Assembly: GCA_947630465.1 (NCBI GenBank)
Contig: CANRHT010000078.1
Span: 1-8,875, forward strand
Reading direction: 5' to 3'
DNA length: 8,875 nt
Origin: an uncultured Pseudomonadaceae bacterium
GTDB lineage: Bacteria > Pseudomonadota > Gammaproteobacteria > Pseudomonadales > Pseudomonadaceae
The position numbers were made by a program, and so were the translations under genes. The notes under the pieces were generated by a model. It was not told the origin of the DNA. It searched no databases and saw nothing but the letters and a program-made list of their open reading frames with translations. Of this stretch, positions 1-7,732 are shown piece by piece; position 1 is the stretch's first letter, and every line of letters begins with the position of its first letter.

Positions 1-1062
1 GATGCGCAGAAAAACGAACATCGAGGCCGTAAAGCAGCAGGTAATACCTATAAGAATTTAGCTTGGGATAAAGATGCTGAGTTTAAGCAGTACGGTTTAT
101 TTGCTGAGCTCAGTTGGGATATGGCTGCGGGCGAGCGTTTGATCACGGGTGCACGCTTGGATCGTGCAGCGGCGACTGATACGCGTGCTGAGCTGTGCAA
201 TATGATGAATAAAAACTGTGCGGCCAACCCAACGGCTGATAAACGGCGCACTGAAACATTGCCCAGTGGCTTTGTACGTTATGAGCATGACCTGCAAGCG
301 ATTCCTGCGACAACTTATATTGGCTTAGGCCACAGTCAACGTATGCCGGATTACTGGGAGTTATTTTCAGCCAGTAGCGTGCCAGTAGGTGACCCAGTCA
401 CACGTTATAAACCCACGGCATTTGCTACGGTTAAGCCAGAAAAAACCACCCAGGTGGATTTTGGTATCCAGTACAGTCGTGGTGCGGCTGAGTTGTGGGC
501 GTCGGGTTATGTGGGGCAGGTACGCGACTATTTAATGTTCGCTTATCGTCCAGGCAAAATGCCGGGCATGTCGATGTCGAGTGTCGATAATATTGATGCG
601 CGCATTATGGGCGCTGAACTGGGTGGTTCGCACCGTTTTGCCCCGCATTGGAAGGCTGATGTGAGCCTCGCTTATGCCTATGGTAAAAACAGCTCTGACG
701 GTCGCGCCATGCCGCAAATTCCACCTTTGGAAGCGCGTTTTGGCTTAAGTTATGAGCAGGGTGACTTCAGTTCCTCGGCATTATGGCGTGTGGTGGCGGC
801 ACAAAACCGTGTGGATGAAGGGCGCGGTAACGTGGTCAGTAAAGACTTTGATGCCAGCTCAGGCTTTGGCGTGTTCTCACTCAATAGCGCTTATCGCCTG
901 AGTCAAAACTGGACAGTCAGTGCTGGTATCGACAACCTGTTTGATAAGGCCTATAGCGAACACCTTAACCTGGCCGGTAACGGTGCCTTTGATTTGCCCG
1001 CGGATACGCGAGTCAATGAAGCCGGTCGCACTTGGTGGACGCGGGTTGATATGAAGTTCTAA
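1..1062 (+). CDS. oprC: TonB-dependent copper receptor (OprC/NosA-like), C-terminal part
   Basis: The reading frame is open from base 1 and ends at a TAA, giving 353 residues. The N-terminal plug and first barrel strands lie outside the window. The visible part is the C-terminal half of an outer-membrane beta-barrel: alternating amphipathic strands, the motif SAGIDNLFDKAYSEHLN that is typical of the last strands of TonB-dependent receptors, and a terminal aromatic residue (VDMKF) as expected for Bam recognition. Stretches such as GLGHSQRMPDYWELFS, DARIMGAELGGSHRF and PQIPPLEARFGL match my memory of Pseudomonas OprC and P. stutzeri NosA, which take up copper and help supply nitrous oxide reductase. 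Two Met/Cys-rich segments, probably in surface loops, fit a copper ligand: CNMMNKNC at residues 66-73 of the fragment and MPGMSM at 187-192. The gene converges on infA. The receptor class is well supported; the copper specificity rests on remembered similarity and these motifs. Confidence 0.85.
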   Translation, partial: DAQKNEHRGRKAAGNTYKNLAWDKDAEFKQYGLFAELSWDMAAGERLITGARLDRAAATDTRAELCNMMNKNCAANPTADKRRTETLPSGFVRYEHDLQAIPATTYIGLGHSQRMPDYWELFSASSVPVGDPVTRYKPTAFATVKPEKTTQVDFGIQYSRGAAELWASGYVGQVRDYLMFAYRPGKMPGMSMSSVDNIDARIMGAELGGSHRFAPHWKADVSLAYAYGKNSSDGRAMPQIPPLEARFGLSYEQGDFSSSALWRVVAAQNRVDEGRGNVVSKDFDASSGFGVFSLNSAYRLSQNWTVSAGIDNLFDKAYSEHLNLAGNGAFDLPADTRVNEAGRTWWTRVDMKF

Positions 1063-1072
1063 GTGAGTCGAT

Positions 1073-1099
1073 GCAGGGCAGTGCATTGCGCTGTTCTGC
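1073..1099 (+). other. Stem-loop just after the copper receptor gene
   Basis: Bases 1073-1084 pair with 1088-1099 across a 3-base loop (ATT), giving a 12-bp stem. Three pairs are G-U wobbles on the + strand transcript (1077/1095, 1078/1094, 1082/1090). On the opposite strand these would be C-A mismatches, so the structure belongs to rightward RNA. It starts 10 bases after the receptor stop codon and has no U-tract behind it. It may protect the 3' end of the mRNA or act as a weak first terminator; that role is inference. Confidence 0.5.
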
Positions 1100-1130
1100 T
1101 CTATATAAAGCTCAGTGCGGTTTAAGTTAA

Positions 1131-1164
1131 AAGGTTGGGTCTGGTATTCAGGCTCAATCTTTTT
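1131..1164 (+). terminator. Intrinsic terminator of the copper receptor gene
   Basis: Bases 1133-1144 pair with 1148-1159 across a 3-base TAT loop, followed at once by five T residues (1160-1164) and preceded by a run of A. Four of the 12 pairs are G-U wobbles on the + strand, at 1134/1158, 1138/1154, 1140/1152 and 1144/1148. The structure is therefore fully paired only in rightward RNA. Placement about 70 bases past the receptor stop fits termination of that transcript. Confidence 0.75.
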
Positions 1165-1188
1165 AACAGTGCTGGTTTTTTAGGCAAC

Positions 1189-1220
1189 AAAAAAACGGCA
1201 CAGGCAAAAACCTGTACCGT
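1189..1220 (-). terminator. Intrinsic terminator of infA
   Basis: Read on the minus strand, a 10-bp stem (1220-1211 with 1204-1195) closes a 6-base loop and is followed by seven T residues (complement of the A-run 1189-1195, whose last base closes the stem). One internal pair is a U-G wobble on the minus strand and would be a C-A mismatch on the plus strand, so the direction is clear. It begins about 30 bases after the infA stop codon. Confidence 0.88.
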
Positions 1221-1250
1221 ATTTAAGTCTGTAACGCAGCAGTATGTAAA

Positions 1251-1469
1251 TCAGCGAGCGCGGTAAGTAATGCGACCCTTGCTGAGATCATAAGGCGTAA
1301 TTTCAACACGAACTTTATCGCCCGTTAAAATGCGAATATAGTTTTTACGCATTTTTCCAGAAATATGCGCAGTAACGACGTGCCCATTTTCTAACTCCAC
1401 ACGGAACATGGTGTTAGGCAGGGTGTCGACGACAGTGCCTTCCATTTCGAAGCTGTCTTCTTTCGACAT
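1251..1469 (-). CDS. infA: Translation initiation factor IF-1
   Basis: The 72-residue product is the exact usual length of bacterial IF-1. It is an S1-type OB-fold protein that binds the A site of the 30S subunit during initiation, with IF-2 and IF-3. It matches the remembered E. coli protein through most of its length, including [20 protein letters not shown] at 17-36, then [17 protein letters not shown], and the closing [10 protein letters not shown]. The ATG is preceded by a GAGGG ribosome binding site (complement of 1479-1483) at a 9-base spacing. It lies 153 bases downstream of bpt on the same strand and has a clear terminator after it. In Pseudomonas, as I recall, infA sits between the aat-bpt pair and clpA; here the far neighbour is a convergent copper receptor gene. 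Confidence 0.98.
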   Translation of the reverse strand: MSKEDSFEMEGTVVDTLPNTMFRVELENGHVVTAHISGKMRKNYIRILTGDKVRVEITPYDLSKGRITYRAR

Positions 1470-1499
1470 GCAGTATAACCCTCAAAATACAAATAAAAA

Positions 1500-1523
1500 C
1501 CTGATGCTCAAAGTGCATTCAGG
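1500..1523 (-). terminator. Terminator-like hairpin in the bpt-infA gap
   Basis: On the minus strand, CCTGAATGC (1523-1515) pairs with GCATCAGG (1507-1500) around a 7-base loop, with one A bulged, and is followed by TTTTTATTTG. It therefore looks like an intrinsic terminator of moderate strength. It lies 30 bases upstream of the infA start codon. It could end the aat-bpt transcript, or act as an attenuator in an infA leader if infA transcription starts further upstream. Confidence 0.6.
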
Positions 1524-1537
1524 CAAAAGCGGCGGGT

Positions 1538-1567
1538 ATTATGCCGTAATTAGGCAAAAAAAGCCAA
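1538..1567 (-). promoter_or_regulatory. Candidate sigma-70 promoter for infA
   Basis: On the minus strand a -35-like TTGGCT (complement of 1562-1567, four of six consensus bases) lies 18 bases before a -10-like CATAAT (complement of 1538-1543, five of six). Transcription would start near 1531 and give a leader of about 60 bases that contains the terminator-like hairpin at 1500-1523. I see no better promoter downstream of that hairpin. The call rests on consensus matching alone. Confidence 0.4.
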
Positions 1568-1622
1568 ACATCCTTCAATCATTGAGATTCTTAAGCATCG
1601 AAAAGGATTGCAGGTTTGTCAG

Positions 1623-2324
1623 TTAAGCATGCACAAGCTGCCAGGCTTGATCGGTAAAGCCTTCAAGCGGTTGGTATTGCGTTTTGTAATTCATTTTTTG
1701 ACAGTCTTTAATCCAGTAGCCTAGATACAGATACTCAACACCGAGGCGCTGGCTTTCTTGGATTTGCCACAAAATGGCATAACGTCCCAAGCTGCGGCGC
1801 TGATCTTCTGGAGCGAAAAAGGTATACATCGCCGATAAACCATTGGGCAGTACATCAGTCACCGCCACTGCCAGCAGCTCAGTGCCTAAGCGAAATTCAT
1901 AAAAGCAGACAAAGTCTAACTCTGAGGTTAAAAAGCTGGTGAATTGCTCAATAGAGGGTGGATACATATCACCATCGGCATGACGCTGCTCGATATAGCG
2001 TTGATAGAGCGCGTAGTGCTCTTCGTTGAACTCAGCAGCTACAGCGTGCACAGTTAAGTCACTATTGCGGCGGATGATTTTCTGTTGTGAGCGGGTTGCG
2101 CTAAAAGCTTGTACCGGAATGCGCACTGGCACACAGGCGTCGCAGGCTTTGCAGTGCGGGCGATAGACGTGATTGGCGCTGCGTCGAAAACCTTGTTCGA
2201 GTAGCTGTCCATATAATTCGCCCGTTACCGGCACCTTAGGATCAATAAATATAGAGCCCGCGCTATAGCCGATTAAATAACTGCAGGGATGTTCTTGGGC
2301 GAGGTACAGTTGTAGCGTTTTCAT
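1623..2324 (-). CDS. bpt: Aspartate/glutamate leucyltransferase (N-degron pathway)
   Basis: The 233-residue product belongs to the bacterial Bpt/Ate family, relatives of eukaryotic arginyl-tRNA transferase. It moves leucine from leucyl-tRNA onto proteins whose N-terminus is Asp or Glu, so that ClpS delivers them to ClpAP. The N-terminal domain carries HPCSYL (Cys14) and [12 protein letters not shown] (Cys58, 61, 64). The C-terminal GNAT-like domain carries [15 protein letters not shown] (110-124), [10 protein letters not shown] (178-187) and [20 protein letters not shown] (200-219). I chose the ATG at 2322-2324: it overlaps the aat stop codon as ATGA and starts the protein near HPCSYL as in the family. 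A longer version starting at 2363 adds 13 residues that do not look like the family. No strong ribosome binding site precedes the start, which fits translational coupling to aat. The gene is often labelled ate. Confidence 0.94.
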   Translation of the reverse strand: MKTLQLYLAQEHPCSYLIGYSAGSIFIDPKVPVTGELYGQLLEQGFRRSANHVYRPHCKACDACVPVRIPVQAFSATRSQQKIIRRNSDLTVHAVAAEFNEEHYALYQRYIEQRHADGDMYPPSIEQFTSFLTSELDFVCFYEFRLGTELLAVAVTDVLPNGLSAMYTFFAPEDQRRSLGRYAILWQIQESQRLGVEYLYLGYWIKDCQKMNYKTQYQPLEGFTDQAWQLVHA

Positions 2325-3031
2325 AGCGTCAGCGTGCTCGTAGTGATGGCCGCTCGCTGCCACTGTATCGCGGTTGGCGTATTGAGGTGCTGGCTGAGGT
2401 AAGCAGCAAAGTCATTACGGCTGATGCTGTGCGCGCCTAAGCTGAGCAGGTGATCCGTGGGCATCTGGCAGTCAATTAAGACAAAGCCTGCTGATTTTAA
2501 AGTGCTGACTAAGGTGGCAAAACCCACTTTAGACGCATTACTCACACGGCTGAACATAGATTCGCCAAAAAACAGTTGACCGATAGCGATACCGTACAAG
2601 CCGCCGACTAAGCTGTGTTCATCCCATACTTCAACAGAATGTGCCACGCCTTGCTGATGCAGCTCAAAATAAGCGTCTTGTATGGCATCTGTGATCCAAG
2701 TCCCATCTTCATGTTGACGTGGTTGTGCGCAAGCATGGATCACTTCGCGAAAGTTGCGGTCAAAGGTCACGCTAAATTGATCGCTGCGCAGTACTTTGCG
2801 CAGGCTGCGTGAAATATGCAGTTGCTCGGGTAAGAGTACCGTGCGCGGATCCGGTGACCACCACAAAATGGGCTGGCCGTCTTGATACCAAGGGAAGCAG
2901 CCGTGGCGATAAGCGGCTATCAGGCGTGCGCTGGATAAATCACCGCCAGCCGCCAGCAGTCCATTGGGTTCACGTAAGGCTAAGTTTAGAGCAGGAAATT
3001 CAACAGAGGCGCGGTCGAGCCAAGTCAGCAT
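2321..3031 (-). CDS. aat: Leucyl/phenylalanyl-tRNA-protein transferase
   Basis: The 236-residue product transfers Leu or Phe from aminoacyl-tRNA to proteins with an N-terminal Lys or Arg, feeding them to ClpS/ClpAP in the cytoplasm. Family blocks are clear: [13 protein letters not shown] (21-33), [20 protein letters not shown] (41-60), DGTWITDAI (109-117), [20 protein letters not shown] (142-161) and [16 protein letters not shown] (185-200). Glu157 in FFGESMF and Gln189 in DCQ correspond to the E. coli substrate-binding or catalytic residues Glu156 and Gln188. The ATG at 3029-3031 is preferred because it begins MLTWL as in relatives and has TTAAGG (complement of 3038-3043) 6 bases upstream. 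An in-frame TTG at 3071-3073 would add 14 unconserved residues. It is the first gene of the leftward set and is coupled to bpt by a 4-base overlap. Confidence 0.96.
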   Translation of the reverse strand: MLTWLDRASVEFPALNLALREPNGLLAAGGDLSSARLIAAYRHGCFPWYQDGQPILWWSPDPRTVLLPEQLHISRSLRKVLRSDQFSVTFDRNFREVIHACAQPRQHEDGTWITDAIQDAYFELHQQGVAHSVEVWDEHSLVGGLYGIAIGQLFFGESMFSRVSNASKVGFATLVSTLKSAGFVLIDCQMPTDHLLSLGAHSISRNDFAAYLSQHLNTPTAIQWQRAAITTSTLTL

Positions 3032-3127
3032 AGAAAACCTTAAAGGGTCGTGGTGTGCGGTGTGTACGCGCAATAAAATGTAGGGGTGAGCAATGCATTA
3101 AGATAAGCCATATCAGCAAAAAAATCA

Positions 3128-3149
3128 TGTGCAGATCAATGATTGCACA
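3128..3149. promoter_or_regulatory. Inverted repeat in the aat/ftsK divergent region
   Basis: TGTGCA (3128-3133) and TGCACA (3144-3149) form a perfect 6-bp inverted repeat with 10 bases between them, and a smaller palindrome ATCA-A-TGAT (3136-3144) lies inside. It sits upstream of the candidate ftsK promoter between two divergent genes, where an operator could act on either. The spacing does not match a CRP/Vfr site (TGTGA-N6-TCACA). It could be chance. Confidence 0.25.
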
Positions 3150-3165
3150 ACCGCTGCAGCTAAAG

Positions 3166-3194
3166 ATGAAATAGCCTGTTGAAGTCCGTACAAT
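3166..3194 (+). promoter_or_regulatory. Candidate sigma-70 promoter for ftsK
   Basis: ATGAAA (3166-3171, four of six to the -35 consensus) lies 17 bases before TACAAT (3189-3194, five of six to the -10 consensus). Transcription would begin near 3201, giving a leader of about 30 bases to the ATG at 3231. I found no equally good promoter on the minus strand for aat, and no LexA-type CTG-N10-CAG site in this region. Confidence 0.45.
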
Positions 3195-3230
3195 GCTCTG
3201 TTGTTAAACATTTCTTTGTGATTATTTTTG

Positions 3231-5663
3231 ATGAGCCTCGTGCATACAGAGGCCGCGCAGGACGCTTTTTTGAATAGAACAACCCATGCAGCACTCTCGG
3301 ATAAAATGACTTGGCAAGAACAGGCGCGGTTGCGCTTAAAAGAAGGCGTGCTGATTCTGTTAGCCGTGCTGTGTATTTATTTATGGATGGTATTGATCAC
3401 CTTTGATGTCAATGATCCGGGCTTTTCCAATAGTGCCGGGCAGGCCGATGCTGTCAGTAATGCGGGTGGCTACGTTGGTGCGTGGATGGCTGATGTGCTG
3501 TTTAGTGTGCTGGGGCATTTTGCGTGGCTGTTCCCGTTGGTGCTGATGCTAAAAACAGTGCTGGTGTTTCAAAACCGTTACCAGCGTATGGTGTGGAATG
3601 GTTGGCTGTTTGCACTGCGCTCCTTTGGTTTCCTGTTGCTGTTGTGTTCTGGCGCTGCTTTGGCGCACATTCATTTTTTAAACACTGCTGACGGTGCCGC
3701 GAAAAACTTTAATATTCTCGGCGAAGTATTGGGTGAAGCCTTACGTGGTGCTTTAAACACTGAAGGCGCGACTTTGTTTTTGTTGGCTTGCTTTCTATTT
3801 GGCCTCACTATTTATGCCAATTTATCTTGGTTCCGGATTATGGAGTATGTCGGCGATACAGCGCTGCGCATCACTGTATGGGTGCGCGAGTGGCTGGACA
3901 ATACGCTCGGTGAAGTGAAAGAACGTAAGCAAGAATTGCACAAAGAGCAACAGTCACAAGAGAATGAAAAGCCCGTCGCCCAACCGCTCGTAGCTGAACC
4001 ATCGCGCCGTCGTGAGACGCTAGAGAAAACCGAGCCGACTTTTACTGTTGAGCCCATTGCGGCGCAAGGTCGCCGTGAGCCGGTGATCAGTGCACCTGCA
4101 GCACAAATGCCCAAGCCCATACCTACAGCGCCCAGCAGTAAAGCACCAGTTGTGGTGGATGCTGCGCTGGAAGGGACTTTACCACCATTGATTTTATTGG
4201 ATAAAGCGGAAAAGAAAAAACCCAGTTATTCCGAAGAATCGCTGCAAGAGTTATCCCATGTGCTTGAAGTCAAGCTCAAAGAGTTTGGTGTGGAAGTGCA
4301 GGTGGAGTCTGTGCACCCAGGGCCTGTGGTGACACGTTTTGAAATCCAACTCGCGCCTGGGGTAAAAGTCAGTCGTATTACCAATTTAGCCAAAGACTTG
4401 GCACGTTCTTTAGCCATGATCAGTGTACGCGTGGTGGAAGTGATTCCGGGTAAAACCACCGTCGGTATCGAAATTCCCAACGAAGATCGACAAATTGTGC
4501 GTTTCTCAGAAGTGCTGGATACACCCGAGTTTGATGAGGCAAAGTCAGCGGTGACCGTTGCCTTAGGGCATGATATTGGCGGGCATCCGGTGATTGCTGA
4601 TCTGGCAAAAATGCCGCACTTGTTAGTAGCTGGTACCACAGGTTCGGGTAAATCAGTGGGGGTTAACGCGATGATCCTCTCGGTGTTGTTTAAATCGACA
4701 CCTGAAGATGCGCGTTTAATTATGATTGACCCGAAAATGCTTGAGCTGTCGATCTATGAAGGCATTCCGCATTTGCTCTGCCCGGTTGTCACCGATATGA
4801 AAGAAGCGGCCAATGCGCTGCGCTGGTGTGTGGCAGAAATGGAGCGCCGTTATAAGCTGATGTCTGCCATGGGTGTGCGTAACTTAGCGGGTTATAACCG
4901 TAAGATTAAAGATGCGCAGGACGCTGGGATGCCGCTGACAGATCCATTGTTTAAGCGTGACGATATGAATGATGAGCCACCGCTGCTGACTAAATTACCG
5001 ACCATTGTGGTGGTGGTGGATGAGTTCGCCGACATGATTATGGTGGTGGGTAAAAAAGTTGAAGAGCTGATTGCGCGTATTGCACAAAAAGCACGTGCCG
5101 CGGGGATTCACTTGATTCTCGCCACGCAGCGTCCATCGGTGGATGTGATTACCGGTTTGATTAAAGCCAATATTCCTACGCGTATTGCCTTTCAAGTCTC
5201 CAGTAAAATTGACTCGCGCACCGTATTGGATCAAGGCGGCGCTGAGCAATTGCTTGGCCATGGTGACATGTTGTATTTACCCCCAGGCACCAGTTTGCCG
5301 ATTCGCGTGCACGGTGCTTTTGTGTCCGATGAAGAAGTGCACCGTGTGGTGGATGCGTGGAAACAGCGCGGTGCGCCTGATTATATTGAAGATATTTTGG
5401 CGGGGCTTGAGGAAGCCGGTAGCGGCTTTGAAAGCGGCAGTAGTGACGGTGGCAGTAGCGAAGATGATCCACTGTACGATGAGGCGGTACGTTTTGTTAC
5501 AGAAAAACGCCGCGCTTCGATTTCTTTAGTACAGCGTCAGTTTAAAGTGGGTTATAACCGTGCAGCACGCATGATTGAGGCGATGGAAGTGGCCGGAGTG
5601 GTTTCGCAAGCGGCGCACAATGGTTCGCGCGAAGTGATTGCGCCACCGCCAATGCGCGATTAA
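3231..5663 (+). CDS. ftsK: DNA translocase FtsK
   Basis: The 810-residue product anchors at the division septum and pumps DNA so that chromosome dimers are resolved at dif by XerCD. Four membrane segments lie near residues 38-57, 84-112, 126-147 and 178-197. A charged, Pro/Ala-rich linker follows (about 225-315), far shorter than in E. coli and similar to Pseudomonas. The alpha/beta motor (about 335-715) has Walker A GTTGSGKS (468-475), Walker [12 protein letters not shown] (591-601, Asp597 Glu598) and [20 protein letters not shown] (631-650). A Gly/Ser-rich spacer (728-745) leads to the winged-helix gamma domain (about 747-805, with [10 protein letters not shown] and [18 protein letters not shown]), which reads KOPS sites and contacts XerD. 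The start is uncertain: the ATG at 3231 has no Shine-Dalgarno sequence. A TTG lies just before it, and an ATG at 3306 would give 785 residues with an N-terminus closer to what I recall for Pseudomonas. Function is certain. Confidence 0.97.
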   Translation: MSLVHTEAAQDAFLNRTTHAALSDKMTWQEQARLRLKEGVLILLAVLCIYLWMVLITFDVNDPGFSNSAGQADAVSNAGGYVGAWMADVLFSVLGHFAWLFPLVLMLKTVLVFQNRYQRMVWNGWLFALRSFGFLLLLCSGAALAHIHFLNTADGAAKNFNILGEVLGEALRGALNTEGATLFLLACFLFGLTIYANLSWFRIMEYVGDTALRITVWVREWLDNTLGEVKERKQELHKEQQSQENEKPVAQPLVAEPSRRRETLEKTEPTFTVEPIAAQGRREPVISAPAAQMPKPIPTAPSSKAPVVVDAALEGTLPPLILLDKAEKKKPSYSEESLQELSHVLEVKLKEFGVEVQVESVHPGPVVTRFEIQLAPGVKVSRITNLAKDLARSLAMISVRVVEVIPGKTTVGIEIPNEDRQIVRFSEVLDTPEFDEAKSAVTVALGHDIGGHPVIADLAKMPHLLVAGTTGSGKSVGVNAMILSVLFKSTPEDARLIMIDPKMLELSIYEGIPHLLCPVVTDMKEAANALRWCVAEMERRYKLMSAMGVRNLAGYNRKIKDAQDAGMPLTDPLFKRDDMNDEPPLLTKLPTIVVVVDEFADMIMVVGKKVEELIARIAQKARAAGIHLILATQRPSVDVITGLIKANIPTRIAFQVSSKIDSRTVLDQGGAEQLLGHGDMLYLPPGTSLPIRVHGAFVSDEEVHRVVDAWKQRGAPDYIEDILAGLEEAGSGFESGSSDGGSSEDDPLYDEAVRFVTEKRRASISLVQRQFKVGYNRAARMIEAMEVAGVVSQAAHNGSREVIAPPPMRD

Positions 5664-5682
5664 GACACAGAATGACCAAGCG

Positions 5683-5706
5683 CTCTGCTGACTCATTTGA
5701 GCAGAG
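5683..5706 (+). terminator. Weak terminator-like hairpin between ftsK and lolA
   Basis: CTCTGCT (5683-5689) pairs perfectly with AGCAGAG (5700-5706) around a 10-base loop, followed by TTATTTA, a poor U-tract. It lies 19 bases after the ftsK stop and 29 bases before lolA. It may partly end ftsK transcription or set the ftsK/lolA mRNA ratio; it is too weak to call a full terminator. Confidence 0.45.
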
Positions 5707-5735
5707 TTATTTACCGTATAAAAAAGAGATGATCC

Positions 5736-6401
5736 ATGCGCACAGTCTATAAAGGTTTTTTAGGTTTGCTCAGTAGCGTTATATTAACGGCTGCAGTGTT
5801 ATTGCCAGTGCATGCTGCAACGGCTGACAGTGAGCAGCAGCAAGCCGCTAATAAGCTCAGCGATTTACTCAGTTCCACGCAAACCATTACCGGTAGCTTT
5901 TCACAATTAACACTGGATTCCACAGGTACGCAATTGCAAGAAGCGGCGGGTGAAATGGTTTTGCAGCGTCCGGGTTTGTTCCGTTGGCACACCAATCCAC
6001 CGCTGGAGCAGTTATTGGTCTCCAATGGTGAGAAAGTCTGGTTGTATGACCCTGATTTAATGCAAGTGACAGTGCAGAAAATGGATCAGCGTTTAACCCA
6101 TACACCGGCTTTATTGTTGTCGGGTGATGTGTCAAAAATCAGTGAAAACTTTAGCATCACCTACAAAGAAGGTGGTCCTATGCTCGATTTCATTTTAACC
6201 CCAACCGCCAAAGACACACTGTTTGATACGTTGCGTCTCTCGTTTCGTAACGGTGTTATCAACGACATGCAGCTGTTAGATGCGGTGGGGCAGCGCACTA
6301 ATATTTTATTTATGGACGTTAAAGTCAACGAGCCCGTTGACGCCGATGCCTTTGTGTTTGAAGCACCTACAGGGGTTGATGTGATTGAGGATGGTGAATA
6401 A
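5736..6401 (+). CDS. lolA: Outer-membrane lipoprotein carrier protein LolA
   Basis: The 221-residue product is a periplasmic chaperone that takes lipoproteins from the inner-membrane LolCDE complex to LolB at the outer membrane. A signal peptide is plain: Arg2 and Lys6, a hydrophobic core from about residue 8 to 24, and a VHA-A signal peptidase I site with cleavage after Ala27. The mature part shows the family blocks [13 protein letters not shown] (45-57), [20 protein letters not shown] (76-95) and [15 protein letters not shown] (100-114). The conserved Arg83 in FRW likely corresponds to the E. coli Arg43 that governs opening of the lipid-binding cavity. An AAGAGA ribosome binding site precedes the ATG. 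The gene lies 72 bases after ftsK, with a hairpin between them, and only 2 bases before rarA. Confidence 0.96.
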   Translation: MRTVYKGFLGLLSSVILTAAVLLPVHAATADSEQQQAANKLSDLLSSTQTITGSFSQLTLDSTGTQLQEAAGEMVLQRPGLFRWHTNPPLEQLLVSNGEKVWLYDPDLMQVTVQKMDQRLTHTPALLLSGDVSKISENFSITYKEGGPMLDFILTPTAKDTLFDTLRLSFRNGVINDMQLLDAVGQRTNILFMDVKVNEPVDADAFVFEAPTGVDVIEDGE

Positions 6402-6403
6402 GG

Positions 6404-7728
6404 GTGGAGTTGTTTAGCCGTGAACCCATTGCTCAGCCGTTAGCGGCACGCTTGCGCGCGCATACGCTGGCTGACTATGTCGGTCAGCAGCATATTTTGG
6501 CGCCGGGTAAGCCACTGCGTAAAGCGCTAGAGCAGGGTGCATTGCATTCAATGGTGTTCTGGGGGCCACCGGGTGTGGGGAAAACCACTTTGGCACGCTT
6601 GCTGGCGCAGGTCACTGATGCGCACTTTATTACCTTGTCGGCGGTATTGTCGGGTGTGAAAGAAATCCGCGAAGCCGTGCAAGAGGCTAAGCAGCAAGCG
6701 GCGCAATACAGCCGTCGCACCATCTTGTTTGTGGATGAAGTGCACCGTTTTAATAAAGGCCAGCAAGACGCATTTTTACCTTATGTGGAAGATGGCACTT
6801 TTATTTTTATTGGCGCGACCACAGAAAATCCCTCCTTTGAGCTCAATAACGCCCTGTTATCGCGCGCGCGCGTCTATGTGTTGCAAAGTTTAGATGATGC
6901 CGCCTTACAGTTATTGCTTGAGCGTGCCTTGCAAGATGAGCGAGGTTTGGCGCAGCAGCAGTTAAGCATTGAGCCACAGGCACAAGAGTTATTGATTCGT
7001 GCCGCTGATGGTGATGGCCGACGTTTACTGAATTTGCTAGAAAACGCCGCTGATTTGCTGGATAGCGGTGCATGTATTACCGCTGATTTATTGGGTAATC
7101 TTTTAGGTGAAAGCCTGCGCCGCTTTGATAAAGGCGGTGAATCTTTTTATGAGCAGATGTCAGCGCTGCATAAGTCGGTGCGCGGCTCCAATCCGGATGC
7201 AGCCTTGTATTGGTTTGCGCGCATGCTGGATGGCGGCTGTGATCCGCTCTATATCGCACGTCGCGTGGTGCGCATGGCCAGTGAAGATATTGGTAATGCT
7301 GACCCGCGTGCGCTGACCTTATGTTTATCAGCTTGGGATGTGCAAGAACGTTTAGGCAGCCCTGAAGGTGAGTTGTCCGTTGCGCAAGCAATCGCTTACT
7401 TAGCTTGTGCACCGAAAAGTAATGCGGTGTATATGGCCTATAAAGCTGCGCGTGCCGATGCACAAAGCCTTGGCTCGTTAGAGGTCCCCTTGCATTTACG
7501 TCCGGCACCGACTCAGTTGATGAAAAACATGGGGCATGGCGCGGAGTATCGTTATGCCCACGACGAGCCTGATGCCTATGCAGCGGGTGAGGATTACTTT
7601 CCCGAAGCCATGACGCCGCGACAGTACTATCAGCCGGTGATGCGCGGTTTAGAAATTAAAATTGGTGACAAACTTAAACACCTACAGCAACTGGATCACG
7701 CCAGTGTGCAACAACGCCGTACGCCACA

Positions 7729-7732
<4 letters not shown>
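6404..7732 (+). CDS. rarA: Replication-associated recombination protein RarA (MgsA), AAA+ ATPase
   Basis: The 442-residue product is a clamp-loader-like AAA+ ATPase acting at stalled replication forks with SSB and RecA, the bacterial relative of Mgs1/WRNIP1. Motifs in order: Walker A GPPGVGKT (54-61), Walker B ILFVDEVH (107-114, Asp111 Glu112), sensor 1 GATTENPS (137-144), arginine-finger region LLSRARV (151-157, Arg154/Arg156) and sensor 2 ADGDGRRLLN (201-210). The C-terminal tetramerisation domain contains FYEQMSALHKSVRGSNPDAA (248-267), GGCDPLYIARR (277-287), CAPKSNAVYMAYKAA (335-349) and YRYAHDEPDAYAAGEDYFP (382-400). The start is a GTG at 6404, which gives the family N-terminus M(D/E)LF. 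It sits 2 bases after the lolA stop, so translational coupling is likely. The stop codon overlaps the crcB start as ATGA. Confidence 0.96.
6861..6872. repeat. (CG)6 dinucleotide tract inside rarA
   Basis: Twelve bases of perfect alternating C-G lie inside the codons for Ser-Arg-Ala-Arg-Val of the rarA arginine-finger region. Alternating CG can adopt Z-DNA and is prone to slippage, but here the conserved protein sequence explains it well. Confidence 0.8.

Noticed and set aside
1553..1565. GGC-A7-GCC palindrome as a separate hairpin
   Set aside because: A 3-bp stem around a homopolymer loop is too weak to matter; the T-run more likely belongs to the promoter spacer.
1408..1626. Plus-strand 72-codon frame across the infA start and the bpt-infA gap
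   Set aside because: It overlaps infA on the opposite strand, lacks a ribosome binding site, and its span is explained by the infA leader.
3128..3149. CRP/Vfr binding site upstream of ftsK
   Set aside because: The half-sites TGTGC/GCACA are too far apart for the TGTGA-N6-TCACA pattern.
4226..5529. Long open frames on both strands inside ftsK (for example 4226-4639 minus, 5185-5529 plus)
   Set aside because: They lie wholly within the conserved FtsK coding sequence, resemble no family I know and lack ribosome binding sites.
6843..7508. Minus-strand open frames inside rarA
   Set aside because: They are antisense to well-conserved RarA codons, and their His/Arg-rich translations are typical of shadow frames.
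7700..7728. Fluoride riboswitch before crcB
   Set aside because: crcB overlaps the rarA stop codon, and the DNA upstream is conserved rarA coding sequence with no riboswitch-like fold seen.
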